A stretch of 38,873 nucleotides of DNA from Saprospiraceae bacterium (GTDB taxonomy: Bacteria > Bacteroidota > Bacteroidia > Chitinophagales > Saprospiraceae), in NCBI GenBank assembly GCA_021298335.1, contig JAJTEZ010000007.1:1-38873 (forward strand). The letters run 5' to 3'. The translations under genes were made by a program, and so were the position numbers. This document shows, piece after piece, positions 1-8,601 of the stretch (position 1 is the stretch's first letter; each line of letters begins with the position of its first letter). The notes beneath the pieces were generated by a model. The model was not told the origin of the DNA, did no database searches, and was given only the letters and a program-made list of their open reading frames with translations.

Positions 1-1795
1 AAATATATTGTTCTATGTATTGATAATGCGCAGTTGCCTGTACTTGGAAGCCGGACCGAACCTCTCCCGTCCACTCCGTGGATATGCGGTAGGCCCTTTC
101 GGGTTGAAGTGATCGATTTCCTTCCTCAATGCCACTGACTCCCTGGTGAAGTCCCTGGCTAAACTGTTCGTTGACATCAGGCGGTCGCTGAGTGAATGAA
201 AAGTCTGACTTCCATTTTCTTGTTCGGGCAAGATTTTTCTGAACTCCGGCATTGAATGCGTAGCCCTGAAAATGCTGGCTGATTTTTTCAACTGTCTGGT
301 TGCTTTGGATGAAATAAACTGTATTCCACTTCCATTCGGAGCGAAGGCCACATTCTGCCGACCAGTTTTCTTTTTGCCATTGAATCAGTCCAAAGAATGC
401 TCCCTGATGCTGCAAATAATCAGGAATCAGCGGGCGTACTCCTGTGCCCGGCTGATTTGTGTTATTTGCATTTTTATATTGGAATCCTACTTGACCATGT
501 ATATCTCTGACAGGATTGGTTAAATGCAGCGAGAGCTCATAAAATTGACTGAGTAAGGCCAGGTCGAGAGAGGGCTTTGACTCCCTACCTGATCGTCTGA
601 CGTCAAACTCTTCACGCAAGTTGGCCTGAAACCCTGCTTTCATTCTTAGGAAATAATCTTCTTTGAGAAGGAATTTCTTTTCTCCCGATACCATATGGTG
701 TGCAACCAATTGCCGGGGGGCTTCAATTTTGTATGAAAATGAATCTCTGGTAAACAATGGGACCTGCAACGTAAAAGCTTTCTCCAGATCAGCCAGGCTG
801 CCAGGATGCGCCCCTTTGAGCATGCCCTGAGACGAATGGAAATAACTATAATATAGGTTTAATGGGTGGGGACTTGTCTGGCTGTTTGCATAATACACGG
901 AAGCTGCAACTTGCTTTTGTCCGGTATTTGTCAGAAAATACCCGGGTGTTTGCATGTCACCGCTCAGATTTCCGCTAGCAGCAACCCTCCAGCGCGATGT
1001 CGTTCCATTTTTTCGAAAGATTGCCTGCCCTCCGGCCTTTCTGCCATTAGTCTGGAAAATGGTTTTTACTGATCCATGCCAGTGTGGGTCCGGTGAATCC
1101 CAGGAAGGTTCTACACTGATGATACCACCCATGGCCGATACACCGTACCTTACGGACTCTGCACCCTTGAAAACCAGTATTTTATCACCCGCTTCCGCAT
1201 CTACTTCCGGAGCATGGTCATTGCCCCACTGCTGGGATTCCAGTGCCAGACCGTACTGAATGATGCCTATCCGGTTGCCGGTCATACCCTGGATCACCGG
1301 CTTGCCCAAGCCAGGACCTGAACGAAGAATTCTAACACCTGCAATTTTTGAAGTCAACTCGCTGAGAGTTGACCCACTTTGTTCAAGCATTTGCTCTTTG
1401 CTGATGATCTGTCTACTGGTCCCCAATCTACTATCCGTAGGATTAGCCTGGATGTGCACTACTTCAAGTTGAGTGGCAGAATGGTTTAAAGTAAAATCTA
1501 TCAATGTATCCGACTTCAATGGAAGAAATACCACTTTACTTTCACAACCTACATGCGAAATAACAATGTGAATATCACCTGGACATAAGCTTTTCATTTC
1601 AAATTGCCCTTCCTCGGACGCAATTGTTCCTTTACCTGATTCTTGCACATATACTGTGGCAAATGCCAATGGTTCACGAGTATGCAAATCCACAATAGCA
1701 CCTTTCAGGGTGAAGTAGCATTCTTTAACCTGAGAATAGACGCATTCAGGTATTGCCGTGAAAAGTAAAAACACGTACAGAATCAAATGTTTCAT
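1..1795 (-). CDS. TonB-dependent outer-membrane receptor, C-terminus cut by window edge
   Basis: Reading the minus strand from the ATG at 1795-1793 gives about 598 codons without a stop to the window edge. A signal peptide (MKHLILYVFLLFTAIPECVYS) leads into a carboxypeptidase-regulatory-like beta domain (about residues 28-110, with EPLAFATVYV), then a plug domain containing GKPVIQGMTGNRIGI and WGNDHAPEVD, then the start of the barrel. The last third of the barrel lies outside the window. Receptors of this kind bring scarce ligands across the outer membrane using TonB-ExbBD energy. The HAPEVD/GVSAMGG plug signature recalls metal-type receptors such as ZnuD; that comparison is from memory and the ligand is an inference. 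It is divergent from the TolC gene, and its promoter carries a 15-bp Fur-family-like dyad. Confidence 0.88.
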   Translation of the reverse strand, partial: MKHLILYVFLLFTAIPECVYSQVKECYFTLKGAIVDLHTREPLAFATVYVQESGKGTIASEEGQFEMKSLCPGDIHIVISHVGCESKVVFLPLKSDTLIDFTLNHSATQLEVVHIQANPTDSRLGTSRQIISKEQMLEQSGSTLSELTSKIAGVRILRSGPGLGKPVIQGMTGNRIGIIQYGLALESQQWGNDHAPEVDAEAGDKILVFKGAESVRYGVSAMGGIISVEPSWDSPDPHWHGSVKTIFQTNGRKAGGQAIFRKNGTTSRWRVAASGNLSGDMQTPGYFLTNTGQKQVAASVYYANSQTSPHPLNLYYSYFHSSQGMLKGAHPGSLADLEKAFTLQVPLFTRDSFSYKIEAPRQLVAHHMVSGEKKFLLKEDYFLRMKAGFQANLREEFDVRRSGRESKPSLDLALLSQFYELSLHLTNPVRDIHGQVGFQYKNANNTNQPGTGVRPLIPDYLQHQGAFFGLIQWQKENWSAECGLRSEWKWNTVYFIQSNQTVEKISQHFQGYAFNAGVQKNLARTRKWKSDFSFTQRPPDVNEQFSQGLHQGVSGIEEGNRSLQPERAYRISTEWTGEVRSGFQVQATAHYQYIEQYI

Positions 1796-1816
1796 ATACT
1801 ACATAACACAATCAAA

Positions 1817-1831
1817 TGCAACATTGTTGCA
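1817..1831. promoter_or_regulatory. 7-1-7 inverted repeat, probable Fur/Zur-family operator
   Basis: TGCAACA-T-TGTTGCA is a perfect dyad with 7-bp arms around one central base. It begins inside the TTTGCA of the receptor's -7 box (1830-1837, minus strand) and covers the expected transcription start, where a bound repressor would block the gene. The 7-1-7 geometry is that of Fur-superfamily operators. The regulator and the metal are inferred, not shown. Confidence 0.5.
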
Positions 1832-1837
1832 AAAATA
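1830..1837 (-). promoter_or_regulatory. -7 promoter box of the TonB receptor
   Basis: The minus strand reads TATTTTTG followed by CA, matching the Bacteroidota -7 consensus TAnnTTTG. A TTTG at 1855-1858 lies 17 nt upstream as a possible -33 element, slightly closer than the usual 19-21 nt. Confidence 0.6.
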
Positions 1838-1921
1838 CATAGAAAGTAAAAAATCAAAGGTGGTTAATCTATACGAAAGGCTGTTTTATATAAATTTTTT
1901 TTTCAAAGCACGAATTCCCCT

Positions 1922-1929
1922 TAATTTTG
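1922..1929 (+). promoter_or_regulatory. -7 promoter box of the tolC-like operon
   Basis: TAATTTTG followed by CA fits TAnnTTTG. The predicted start is about 5 nt further on, leaving a leader of about 13 nt before the ATG at 1947. This placement is the main reason for rejecting the upstream in-frame ATG at 1758. I see no clear -33 box. Confidence 0.6.
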
Positions 1930-1946
1930 CAGAAACAACTCCCTGC

Positions 1947-3257
1947 ATGAAGATTGGAAAGTTAATAATAATAGCCTTAGTGGTTCTGGCTTGCAGGCCC
2001 GGTTTGAATGGACAAAAAATCTGGAATCTTGAGGCATGCATCAGACAGGCAGTAGAAAAAAGTCTTCAGGTCGAATCTGCAGTGCTGGCCGTAGAGAATA
2101 CTGAAGTGACAGCAACCCAGACACAGCACTCGAGGTTTCCTACTTTAAATGCTTCAACAAATGCAACGTGGAACTTTGGTAGAACAATCGATCCGACAAG
2201 GAATGAATTTATCACAGAAACGTTTTTCAACAATGGCGTTTCATTATCTACGGGTGTGACATTATTTAATGCAGGCCGGATTTCGAATTCAATCAAGCAA
2301 TCGGCGATGGATAATAGAGCGGCCGTGCAGAACCTGGAGCAGGTCAAAAGAGATATTGCCCTGAATGCTGCCACATTTTACCTCAATATTTTGTTTGCCA
2401 AGGAATCCATTGTCAATGCTCAAAAGCAGCTCGCCCAGACCAAAAATCAGCAACAGTTGCTGGAAAAGCAAATAGCAGTGGGTAACCGACCCGAAAATGA
2501 TCGGATAGAACTTGAGGCACAACTTGCAGCAAACGAACAAACTCTGGTGGAAGCAGAAAACCAGTTTCGACTTGGCACCTTAAATATGAAGCAATTGCTG
2601 CGATTACCTCCAGAAGAGGCTTTCGATATTGAAGTGCCTCAGAATCTGGGTCCCAGTACCGATCCGGATGAGGTAACGTTTGAAATTCTTTTGCAGGGAG
2701 CAATGGCAACTCAGCCATCAGTCGCTGCGAGCGAGTGGAGTTGGAAAAGTACTATTCTGGGAGAAAAAATAGCCGCCTCCCAGTTGTATCCTACAATAGG
2801 AGTTGGAGGTAGTTTGAGATCAAATTATTCAAATAAAGGTTTCGATATTTCCGGCTACGATGAGCAGATCATTAACCAAACTGTATATATCAATGGACAG
2901 GAAGTCACTGTCGGTTTTCCGCAAAACATACCGAGAATAGAGCAAACTCCGTACATCAGTCAGTTCCAGGATAACCTTTCCTATGGTTTTGGTGTCACTA
3001 TGTCCATTCCTATCTACAACAATTATGCTGCCCGTCTGGGGGTGCAAAGAGCAAAATTGGGTCAGGAGTCTGCGAGAGTTAACTTCGAACAGGTAAAAGA
3101 ATCACTAAAAATCACAGTTGGCCAGGCCCTGAATGATGCTAAAGCCACCAAAGCAAGATTTATCGCGGCTGAAAAAACCCGCAGGGCCCAGCAAAATCTG
3201 TACAACAAATTAGACCTTAACCCATGCAAAAATCTCCAAAACGTAAATGGATACTGA
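1947..3257 (+). CDS. TolC-family outer-membrane efflux protein, C-terminus damaged
   Basis: The ATG at 1947 gives a signal peptide (MKIGKLIIIALVVLACRPG) and then the two outer-membrane efflux repeats: helical and strand segments from WNLEACIRQAV (about residues 28-40) through LNAATFYLNILFAKESIVNA and, in the second repeat, GFGVTMSIPIYNNYAARLG. TolC proteins form the trimeric exit duct of tripartite pumps. The second repeat stops abruptly after AEKTRRAQQNLYN. The family normally has some 50 more residues there (the last helix pair, ending near a DFY motif), but here about 16 unrelated residues run into the adaptor gene. Stops in the other two frames (TAG 3211, TAA 3218) sit just before the adaptor's ATG, as expected if the natural end was there and an internal block was lost with a frame change. 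It is first in an operon with the HlyD-type gene. Confidence 0.82.
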   Translation: MKIGKLIIIALVVLACRPGLNGQKIWNLEACIRQAVEKSLQVESAVLAVENTEVTATQTQHSRFPTLNASTNATWNFGRTIDPTRNEFITETFFNNGVSLSTGVTLFNAGRISNSIKQSAMDNRAAVQNLEQVKRDIALNAATFYLNILFAKESIVNAQKQLAQTKNQQQLLEKQIAVGNRPENDRIELEAQLAANEQTLVEAENQFRLGTLNMKQLLRLPPEEAFDIEVPQNLGPSTDPDEVTFEILLQGAMATQPSVAASEWSWKSTILGEKIAASQLYPTIGVGGSLRSNYSNKGFDISGYDEQIINQTVYINGQEVTVGFPQNIPRIEQTPYISQFQDNLSYGFGVTMSIPIYNNYAARLGVQRAKLGQESARVNFEQVKESLKITVGQALNDAKATKARFIAAEKTRRAQQNLYNKLDLNPCKNLQNVNGY

Positions 3258-4612
3258 TAGGCTTATCTATCCTAGTAGTTCTTGCACTTGCAACAACGCT
3301 GATTCGCAGGTACACTGCGCCCAAGGGAACGGAAGTGACGCTCGCCATGTCTGAGACCAGAGAGATCAGGGAAACGGTTTCTGCCAGTGGAAAAGTATTT
3401 CCTGAAAGTGAAGTTAAAATCTCTTCTGATGTGTCAGGTGAAATCGTGGAGTTATACGTGAAGGAAGGAGACTCTGTCGTCATTGGTCAGGTCCTTGCAA
3501 AAATTAATCCCGATACGTATGTTTCTGCCGTAGAACGAGGGGAAGCTTCCGTCAATAGCAGTAAAGCGCAGCTGGCAATTTCCAGAGCTCAGATTGAATC
3601 GAGTACTGCGCAAAAAGAGCAGATTGCTGCGCAGCTTGAAAACGCAAGGACAATCCATAAGCGCAATGAACAACTGAAAAAAGATGGGGTTATCTCCCAG
3701 GCAGAATTTGATCAGACGTTGGCCACAGTCAAACAACTGGAGGCTAATTTTCGGGCTTCTGAAGCGAGTATCCGCTCTGCCCAACAAAATGCTCAGGCTT
3801 CAGAGTTCAGTATCAAAGGGGCGATGGCCTCGTTGAATGAATTGCGTACTAGTCTCAACAGGACAACCATCAAGGCTCCTTCCAGTGGCATTGTATCAAA
3901 ACTTTCCGTAGAGCAGGGAGAGAGGGTAGTGGGCACAATCCAGATGACCGGTACAGAAATGATGCGCATCTCAAATCTCAATGCCATGGAGGTTCAGGTT
4001 GATGTCAGTGAAAATGATATTCTCAAAGTCAAAGTAGGGGATGAAGCTGACATTGAAGTGGATGCGTATATCGGTAAAAAATTTAAAGGCATCGTCACAG
4101 AAATTGCCAGTTCTGCATCAAATATCTCTGCCACAGCAGCGTCTCTCAATACTGATCAGGTGACCAATTTTGTGGTTCGTATCCGAGTGGATGAAAAATC
4201 ATACCAGGACATCATCACAGATCAACTGAAATACCCATTACGCCCCGGCATGAGTGCCTCAGTGGATATTTATACGGATGAAGTTCAAGGGGCAGTGGCT
4301 GTTCCGATTCAGTGCGTAGCTGTTAGGGAAAAAGGTGGTCCAAAAAAAATTGAAGAGGCTCCCGCCGAGGAAGGTATCGCTGAAACTGAAAAAAAGGAGC
4401 AAGACTTTGACGAGGTAGTTTTTCTGATGGATGCCGATACCGTTAAAATGATCAAAGTGGTCACCGGAATCCAGGATGACGAATTTATTGAAATAAAACA
4501 GGGATTGAAGACTGGACAACAAGTCATCTCCGGACCCTACGTCGAGGTGAGTAAAAACCTCAAATCGGGAGACCGTGTAAGAAAAAAGAAGGAAGAAGAA
4601 GAGGAAAATTGA
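3224..4612 (+). CDS. HlyD/RND-type periplasmic adaptor (membrane fusion protein)
   Basis: This 462-aa protein has one N-terminal membrane anchor (about residues 9-27, ILIGLSILVVLALATTLI). A biotinyl/lipoyl-like half follows (VSASGKVFPESEVKISSDVSG and VKEGDSVVIGQVLAKI, about 50-95), then a long alpha-hairpin coiled coil (about 100-215), the second lipoyl half (RTTIKAPSSGIVSKLSVEQG), beta-barrel and membrane-proximal domains. A charged EEAPAEEG/KKEQD insertion (about 375-395) and a Lys/Glu tail are unusual extras. Such adaptors join an inner-membrane pump to a TolC duct. The usual MacB-type ABC pump does not follow; a DUF2064 gene does. The start ATG at 3224 follows directly on the expected end of the TolC gene. 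Confidence 0.9.
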   Translation: MQKSPKRKWILIGLSILVVLALATTLIRRYTAPKGTEVTLAMSETREIRETVSASGKVFPESEVKISSDVSGEIVELYVKEGDSVVIGQVLAKINPDTYVSAVERGEASVNSSKAQLAISRAQIESSTAQKEQIAAQLENARTIHKRNEQLKKDGVISQAEFDQTLATVKQLEANFRASEASIRSAQQNAQASEFSIKGAMASLNELRTSLNRTTIKAPSSGIVSKLSVEQGERVVGTIQMTGTEMMRISNLNAMEVQVDVSENDILKVKVGDEADIEVDAYIGKKFKGIVTEIASSASNISATAASLNTDQVTNFVVRIRVDEKSYQDIITDQLKYPLRPGMSASVDIYTDEVQGAVAVPIQCVAVREKGGPKKIEEAPAEEGIAETEKKEQDFDEVVFLMDADTVKMIKVVTGIQDDEFIEIKQGLKTGQQVISGPYVEVSKNLKSGDRVRKKKEEEEEN

Positions 4613-4624
4613 CAATTTGATTTT

Positions 4625-5165
4625 GTGGAATGTAGCAAACATGTGCTTGTTTTTGCAAAAAACAATGTGGTCTCCAGGGTCAAAACAAGGTTAGGTGCTA
4701 TTGTGGGCTTTCCGGAGGCAAGCCGAATCTACCATCAGCTTTGCCTGTTGACAAGGCAATGCTTGCATCCTGAAGAATACCAATGCTACATCTACTTTAG
4801 CGAGCATATTTCGGATGAAGCACTGTGGAGTGATGCGCGGTTGATTCGCAGAGTTCAAAAAGGACTTACCCTTGGAGAGCGAATGTTTTCTGCTTTTGAA
4901 GACGTCTTTCTTGCCGGCCCAAAATCTCCACAAGATCCAGATTTTCTGCACAAGGTGATTATCATCGGAACAGACTGTCCGTACCTTACTCCTGAGATTA
5001 TTTCTGAGTCTTGGGCTTCTCTGGACACACATGATCTAGTGATCGGTCCCGCTAAAGATGGAGGTTATTATCTCCTGGGTATGAAGCATCTCCAACCGGC
5101 TTTGTTTGCATTGCCGGAATGGAGTACTTGACTGGAAAAGATACCAGCAGTTTTGCCATCGGTAA
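4625..5165 (+). pseudogene. DUF2064 (TIGR04282-like) glycosyltransferase-A-fold protein, internally deleted
   Basis: Translation from a GTG at 4625 gives VFAKNNVVSRVKTRLGA, LGERMFSAFEDVF, IIIGTDCPYLTPEII and IGPAKDGGYYLLGMK, the ordered signature of the DUF2064 family of GT-A-fold proteins, which are thought to use nucleotide sugars but have no settled function. The frame stops at TGA 5129-5131 right after PEWST, where relatives continue for about 40 residues. One base over, a short remnant (DWKRYQQFCHR, 5130-5162, stop TAA 5163) resembles the family's C-terminal D-x-x-x-DW end. An internal block of perhaps 20-30 codons therefore appears lost. The gene starts 12 nt after the adaptor gene and is probably in the same operon. 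The translated open frame alone is 4625-5131 (168 aa). Confidence 0.72.
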
Positions 5166-5210
5166 ATGGGGCCCATGACCGCCATCATTGTAAAAAGGGC
5201 GGATAATGCA

Positions 5211-5218
5211 TATCTTTG
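5211..5218 (+). promoter_or_regulatory. -7 promoter box of the thiolase gene, with -33
   Basis: TATCTTTG followed by CA is a consensus -7 box. ATTG at 5187-5190 lies 20 nt upstream, at the expected -33 spacing. The leader to the ATG at 5248 would be about 25 nt. Confidence 0.65.
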
Positions 5219-5247
5219 CATTTTTACCCTAACAACCAACCAACCAA

Positions 5248-6426
5248 ATGAACGAAGTATATATTTACTCAGCAGTCCGAACGCCAATTGGTAGTTTTGG
5301 AGGCAAATTGGCGGGCATTCCCGCGACAACTTTAGGTGGAATTACGATTCGTGAAGCTGTAAGCCGTGCAGGAATTGCTAGTGACCATATCGATGAAGTG
5401 TTTATGGGCCAGGTCGTGCAGGCCAATGCGGGACAAGCCCCTGCAAGACAGGCTGCTCTTGGAGCAGGTCTGTCAACTTCAGTTCCCTGTACTACCGTCA
5501 ATAAAGTCTGTGCTTCGGGTATGAAAGCGGTCATGCTGGGGGCCCAATCGGTACAGTTGGGCCAGAATAAGACTGTTGTGACCGGTGGCATGGAGAATAT
5601 GTCTTCTATCCCGTATTATGTGCCGCGTGGCCGTTATGGATATCAGTACGGTCATGGGGAAATGCTGGACGGCCTGGTACGCGACGGTCTTGCAAACGTC
5701 TATGATGGTGTCGCAATGGGCTGCTTTGCAGATGCTACAGCTGAAAAATTCGGTATTTCACGTGAAGCTCAGGACGCCTATGCTATTCAATCCTATCAGC
5801 GAACAGCCAGAGCCTGGGAAGAAGAAAGGTTTATCGGTGAGGTCATTCCTGTTGAACTGCGTGATAGAAAGGGCAATGTTTCTTTGTTTGGAAACGATGA
5901 AGAGTACACACAGGTGTTTTTTGACAAGATTCCCTTACTGAAACCTGCTTTTACCAAGGAGGGAACAGTGACTGCTGCAAATGCCTCTACCATCAATGAC
6001 GGAGCGGCGGTGGTGGTACTTGGAACCCTGGATGCTGCAAGGTCTCACGGAGAAAAACCACTGGCGCGTATTGTCTCTTATGCAGATGCGGCACAGGAAC
6101 CTGCCTGGTTCACGACAGCCCCAGTCCTGGCTGCACAAAAGGCTCTTGACAGGGCCGGACTTTCCATGGACGACATTGATTTTTTTGAAGTAAACGAAGC
6201 ATTTTCAGTGGTGGCCCTCGCATTCATCCAACATTTTGGACTTTCACAGAGTAAGGTGAATGTGCATGGAGGAGCAGTATCGATGGGGCATCCCTTGGGA
6301 TGTTCAGGCGCCAGAATAGTAGTAACACTCAGCCACGTCTTGCAGCAACACGGAGGCAGATATGGTCTTGCCGCCATTTGTAACGGAGGAGGAGGGGCGA
6401 GTGCCATGATTATCGAGCGAATGTAA
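5248..6426 (+). CDS. Acetyl-CoA C-acetyltransferase (thiolase)
   Basis: This 392-aa protein has the full length of a type II thiolase. It shows the N-terminal SAVRTPIGSFGG, the acyl-accepting Cys88 in NKVCASGMKA, His348 in SMGHPLGCSGARI, and the catalytic Cys378 in CNGGGGASAM. It condenses two acetyl-CoA to acetoacetyl-CoA or runs the reverse cleavage. The degradative or biosynthetic direction cannot be told from sequence. It is monocistronic, has its own promoter, and converges on the threonine aldolase gene with a 28-nt gap that has no strong hairpin. Confidence 0.93.
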   Translation: MNEVYIYSAVRTPIGSFGGKLAGIPATTLGGITIREAVSRAGIASDHIDEVFMGQVVQANAGQAPARQAALGAGLSTSVPCTTVNKVCASGMKAVMLGAQSVQLGQNKTVVTGGMENMSSIPYYVPRGRYGYQYGHGEMLDGLVRDGLANVYDGVAMGCFADATAEKFGISREAQDAYAIQSYQRTARAWEEERFIGEVIPVELRDRKGNVSLFGNDEEYTQVFFDKIPLLKPAFTKEGTVTAANASTINDGAAVVVLGTLDAARSHGEKPLARIVSYADAAQEPAWFTTAPVLAAQKALDRAGLSMDDIDFFEVNEAFSVVALAFIQHFGLSQSKVNVHGGAVSMGHPLGCSGARIVVTLSHVLQQHGGRYGLAAICNGGGGASAMIIERM

Positions 6427-6454
6427 GAGTCGAAAGAGAGCTTTTTGGTTTGAC

Positions 6455-7486
6455 TTAAAGCACAGAGGGTAATTCCTTTAATGCACTCTCTGCCATTTGT
6501 TCTGAAATGTCAAGATGGTAGACAAATCGGATGGTATTGCCTCCAAATGGAGCTGCGAGTATGCCTTTGGCTTTGAGTTTTTCCAGAAAATAGTGATCTT
6601 TGATGTCATCTTGTAATGTAAATATGACAATGTTTGTGAAAGTGGGCTTCACAGATTTTACGTAGGGTAGAGTGGCCAGTAATTCACCTGCCTGCCTGGC
6701 TCTTGCATTGTCAGTTTTGAGTCTGTCAATGTTGTGATTCAGAGCGTAGATGCAGGCTGCGGCCAGGTATCCTGCCTGTCGCATTCCTCCTCCCATCACC
6801 TTTCGAAGCCTTCTTGCTTGCCTGATTTGTTCAAAGCTTCCTATGAGCAACGAACCAACAGGTGCGCCAAGACCTTTGGACATACATACAGAAATCGTGT
6901 CAAAGGATTTGCCCCAGGCATGTGTGTCTTCTCCGGTTTCGACCAAGGCGTTGAACAGCCGTGCGCCATCCAGATGCAGAGCTAAGTTTTTATCGTGACA
7001 GACGGTTGAAATATCCTGAACTTCATCCAGAGAATAGTATGAACCACCACCTTTATTGCATGTATTTTCCAGTACGACCAGCCTGGAGATAGGCTGCCAG
7101 TCAAATCCGGGCTTCACAGCGCTTGATATCTCTTCTGCTGTGATTTTCCCATTCATGCCCTGAATTAGATTGACGGCTACCCCACTGTGGAACGCATAGC
7201 CCCCCGTTTCAGATTGATAGACGTGTGAGTCGATATCACAAATCAGTTCATCCAAAGGATGAGTATGGATCTTGATGGCAATCTGGTTGGTCATAGTACC
7301 CGACGGACAGAATAAGGCGGCTTCCTTGCCGAACATAGTAGCTATCTTTTGCTGGAGTTCGTTGACAGTAGGGTCTTCTCCGAATACATCATCCCCTACG
7401 GAAGCCTGCATCATAAATTCCAGCATGCCTTTGTCCGGCCTGGTCACTGTATCGCTTACGAGATTGATCATTGCCTTTGTCATCAC
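6455..7486 (-). CDS. ltaE: Low-specificity L-threonine aldolase
   Basis: This 343-aa fold-type I PLP enzyme cleaves L-threonine or allo-threonine to glycine and acetaldehyde. It has the family N-terminus (NLVSDTVTRPDKGML), GDDVFGEDPTVNELQ, FCPSGTMTNQIAIKIH, the substrate-binding HLDGARLFNA and the PLP-lysine segment CMSKGLGAPVGS. Three in-frame Met codons lie within the first six residues; ATG at 7471 (MINLVSD) matches relatives best, while 7486 is the longest choice. It lies 70 nt behind the coiled-coil gene on the same strand, so co-transcription is possible. Confidence 0.92.
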   Translation of the reverse strand: MMTKAMINLVSDTVTRPDKGMLEFMMQASVGDDVFGEDPTVNELQQKIATMFGKEAALFCPSGTMTNQIAIKIHTHPLDELICDIDSHVYQSETGGYAFHSGVAVNLIQGMNGKITAEEISSAVKPGFDWQPISRLVVLENTCNKGGGSYYSLDEVQDISTVCHDKNLALHLDGARLFNALVETGEDTHAWGKSFDTISVCMSKGLGAPVGSLLIGSFEQIRQARRLRKVMGGGMRQAGYLAAACIYALNHNIDRLKTDNARARQAGELLATLPYVKSVKPTFTNIVIFTLQDDIKDHYFLEKLKAKGILAAPFGGNTIRFVYHLDISEQMAESALKELPSVL

Positions 7487-7556
7487 ACATTTCGGTCTTT
7501 GTACCCCCGTGAGGCTGCATCGCCACTTGCTGGAAGTACTGATATTCAGGTCCTGG

Positions 7557-8516
7557 TTATTTCAGACGAAACTGTCCTTTTCCCACCATAAAACCATTAT
7601 TGTAAATCTCGATTTTGTAATCTCCCTTTACCATGGTGTCGCCTACACTCCAGTCGATACAAGCATTGGTGTCTTCGTTTTTATAATTGACCTCGCCGGA
7701 AGTAGTATATCTCACCTGGGTATTATCCAGTTTATTTGTCAGAATTCCCGATCCCTTGTCTTCAATGGAAATAGTTTGTCCCTGCGGATTTATCAAGCGG
7801 ACATAAAACTTTTTCTGTCCAGGAGCAGTGACAAGGTTAGTTTCTGTCAAAAAGCAGACGCGAAGCATCTGAATATCTTTCGCTTTACTTTTTTCCTTAA
7901 TTTTTCCTTTACTGGAGAGTTCATATCCTTTCACATCAATAAAGTTGATTTTGATGGCGTTGGCCATGTCTACTTTTGTGCTTAGGGCTGCATTTGATTT
8001 TGAAAGCGTTTCCTTTTCCTCAGAAAGTGCTGATTTTGCCTGAAGAGCTTCTTCTTTTGCTTTAATTTCTTCTTCCACACGAATAGTCAACGTAGCGTTG
8101 TCTTTTGAAAGCAACTGATTTTCTTCCTGCAATTGCTGGATGTCTGCAAGGTATCTGGCAACGCTGGCATTCAAATTCTGAATTTCCTTTTTCGCTTTAT
8201 CCAGTTCCTTTTTAGACCAGATCAGGTTGTTGATTTTATCCTTCTGGGCCTTTAATTCACTTTTCTGGCTTTCAATCAGGGCATTCAGCTGTGAATTGTC
8301 ACTTTTCATCTCATCCAGACTTTCAAGGGCAGTCTGATATTCCTGATCGAGTTCCTCCTGTATTTTTTGCAATTCCATCATCTCCGTCTTTTGCGTTTCA
8401 TTGGTAGAACTGAGTTTGCTGTTGACATACCACTGGTAGGCATTCAGGCCTAAAAGGGCGATGATGATGATGATTGAAAGGGCGGTAATATTTTGCTTGG
8501 TTTGTGCCGTGCTCAT
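7557..8516 (-). CDS. Membrane-anchored coiled-coil protein, function unknown
   Basis: This 319-aa protein has one N-terminal membrane helix (about residues 10-28, ALSIIIIIALLGLNAYQWYV). A long, Glu/Lys/Gln-rich coiled coil follows (about 35-180, with heptad-like repeats such as LQQLQEEN-type segments), then a compact beta-rich C-terminal domain (about 190-319, FYVRLINPQGQTI ... MVGKGQFRLK). No catalytic motif is visible. The order TM - coiled coil - globular domain suggests a periplasmic or cytoplasmic spacer/scaffold protein. It is divergent from the exonuclease gene across an 85-nt region. Similar proteins in Bacteroidota are often labelled hypothetical or loosely chromosome partitioning; I would not adopt that name. 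Confidence 0.8.
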   Translation of the reverse strand: MSTAQTKQNITALSIIIIIALLGLNAYQWYVNSKLSSTNETQKTEMMELQKIQEELDQEYQTALESLDEMKSDNSQLNALIESQKSELKAQKDKINNLIWSKKELDKAKKEIQNLNASVARYLADIQQLQEENQLLSKDNATLTIRVEEEIKAKEEALQAKSALSEEKETLSKSNAALSTKVDMANAIKINFIDVKGYELSSKGKIKEKSKAKDIQMLRVCFLTETNLVTAPGQKKFYVRLINPQGQTISIEDKGSGILTNKLDNTQVRYTTSGEVNYKNEDTNACIDWSVGDTMVKGDYKIEIYNNGFMVGKGQFRLK

Positions 8517-8565
8517 ATGAAAATAAATTTGAAGATTAACGATGTAAAAGTATTGATTTATTGCA

Positions 8566-8573
8566 TAATTTTG
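8566..8573 (+). promoter_or_regulatory. -7 promoter box of the exonuclease gene
   Basis: TAATTTTG matches TAnnTTTG and lies 28 nt before the ATG at 8602. It lacks the following CA seen at most other promoters here, and I see no -33 box at the right distance. Confidence 0.45.
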
Positions 8574-8601
8574 TGATTAATTTGAAAAAAATGAAGATGC
8601 T

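Noticed and set aside
13-351. 112-aa minus-strand open frame inside the first TonB receptor gene
   Set aside because: It overlaps the receptor frame, which has clear family motifs; this one has no signal, no promoter and no recognisable domain.
1758-1946. Longer N-terminus for the TolC-like protein
   Set aside because: It would include the predicted promoter and place 63 non-family residues before a good signal peptide.
7272-7985. 237-aa plus-strand open frame across ltaE and the coiled-coil gene
   Set aside because: It is antisense to two well-supported genes and its composition is the mirror of their codons.
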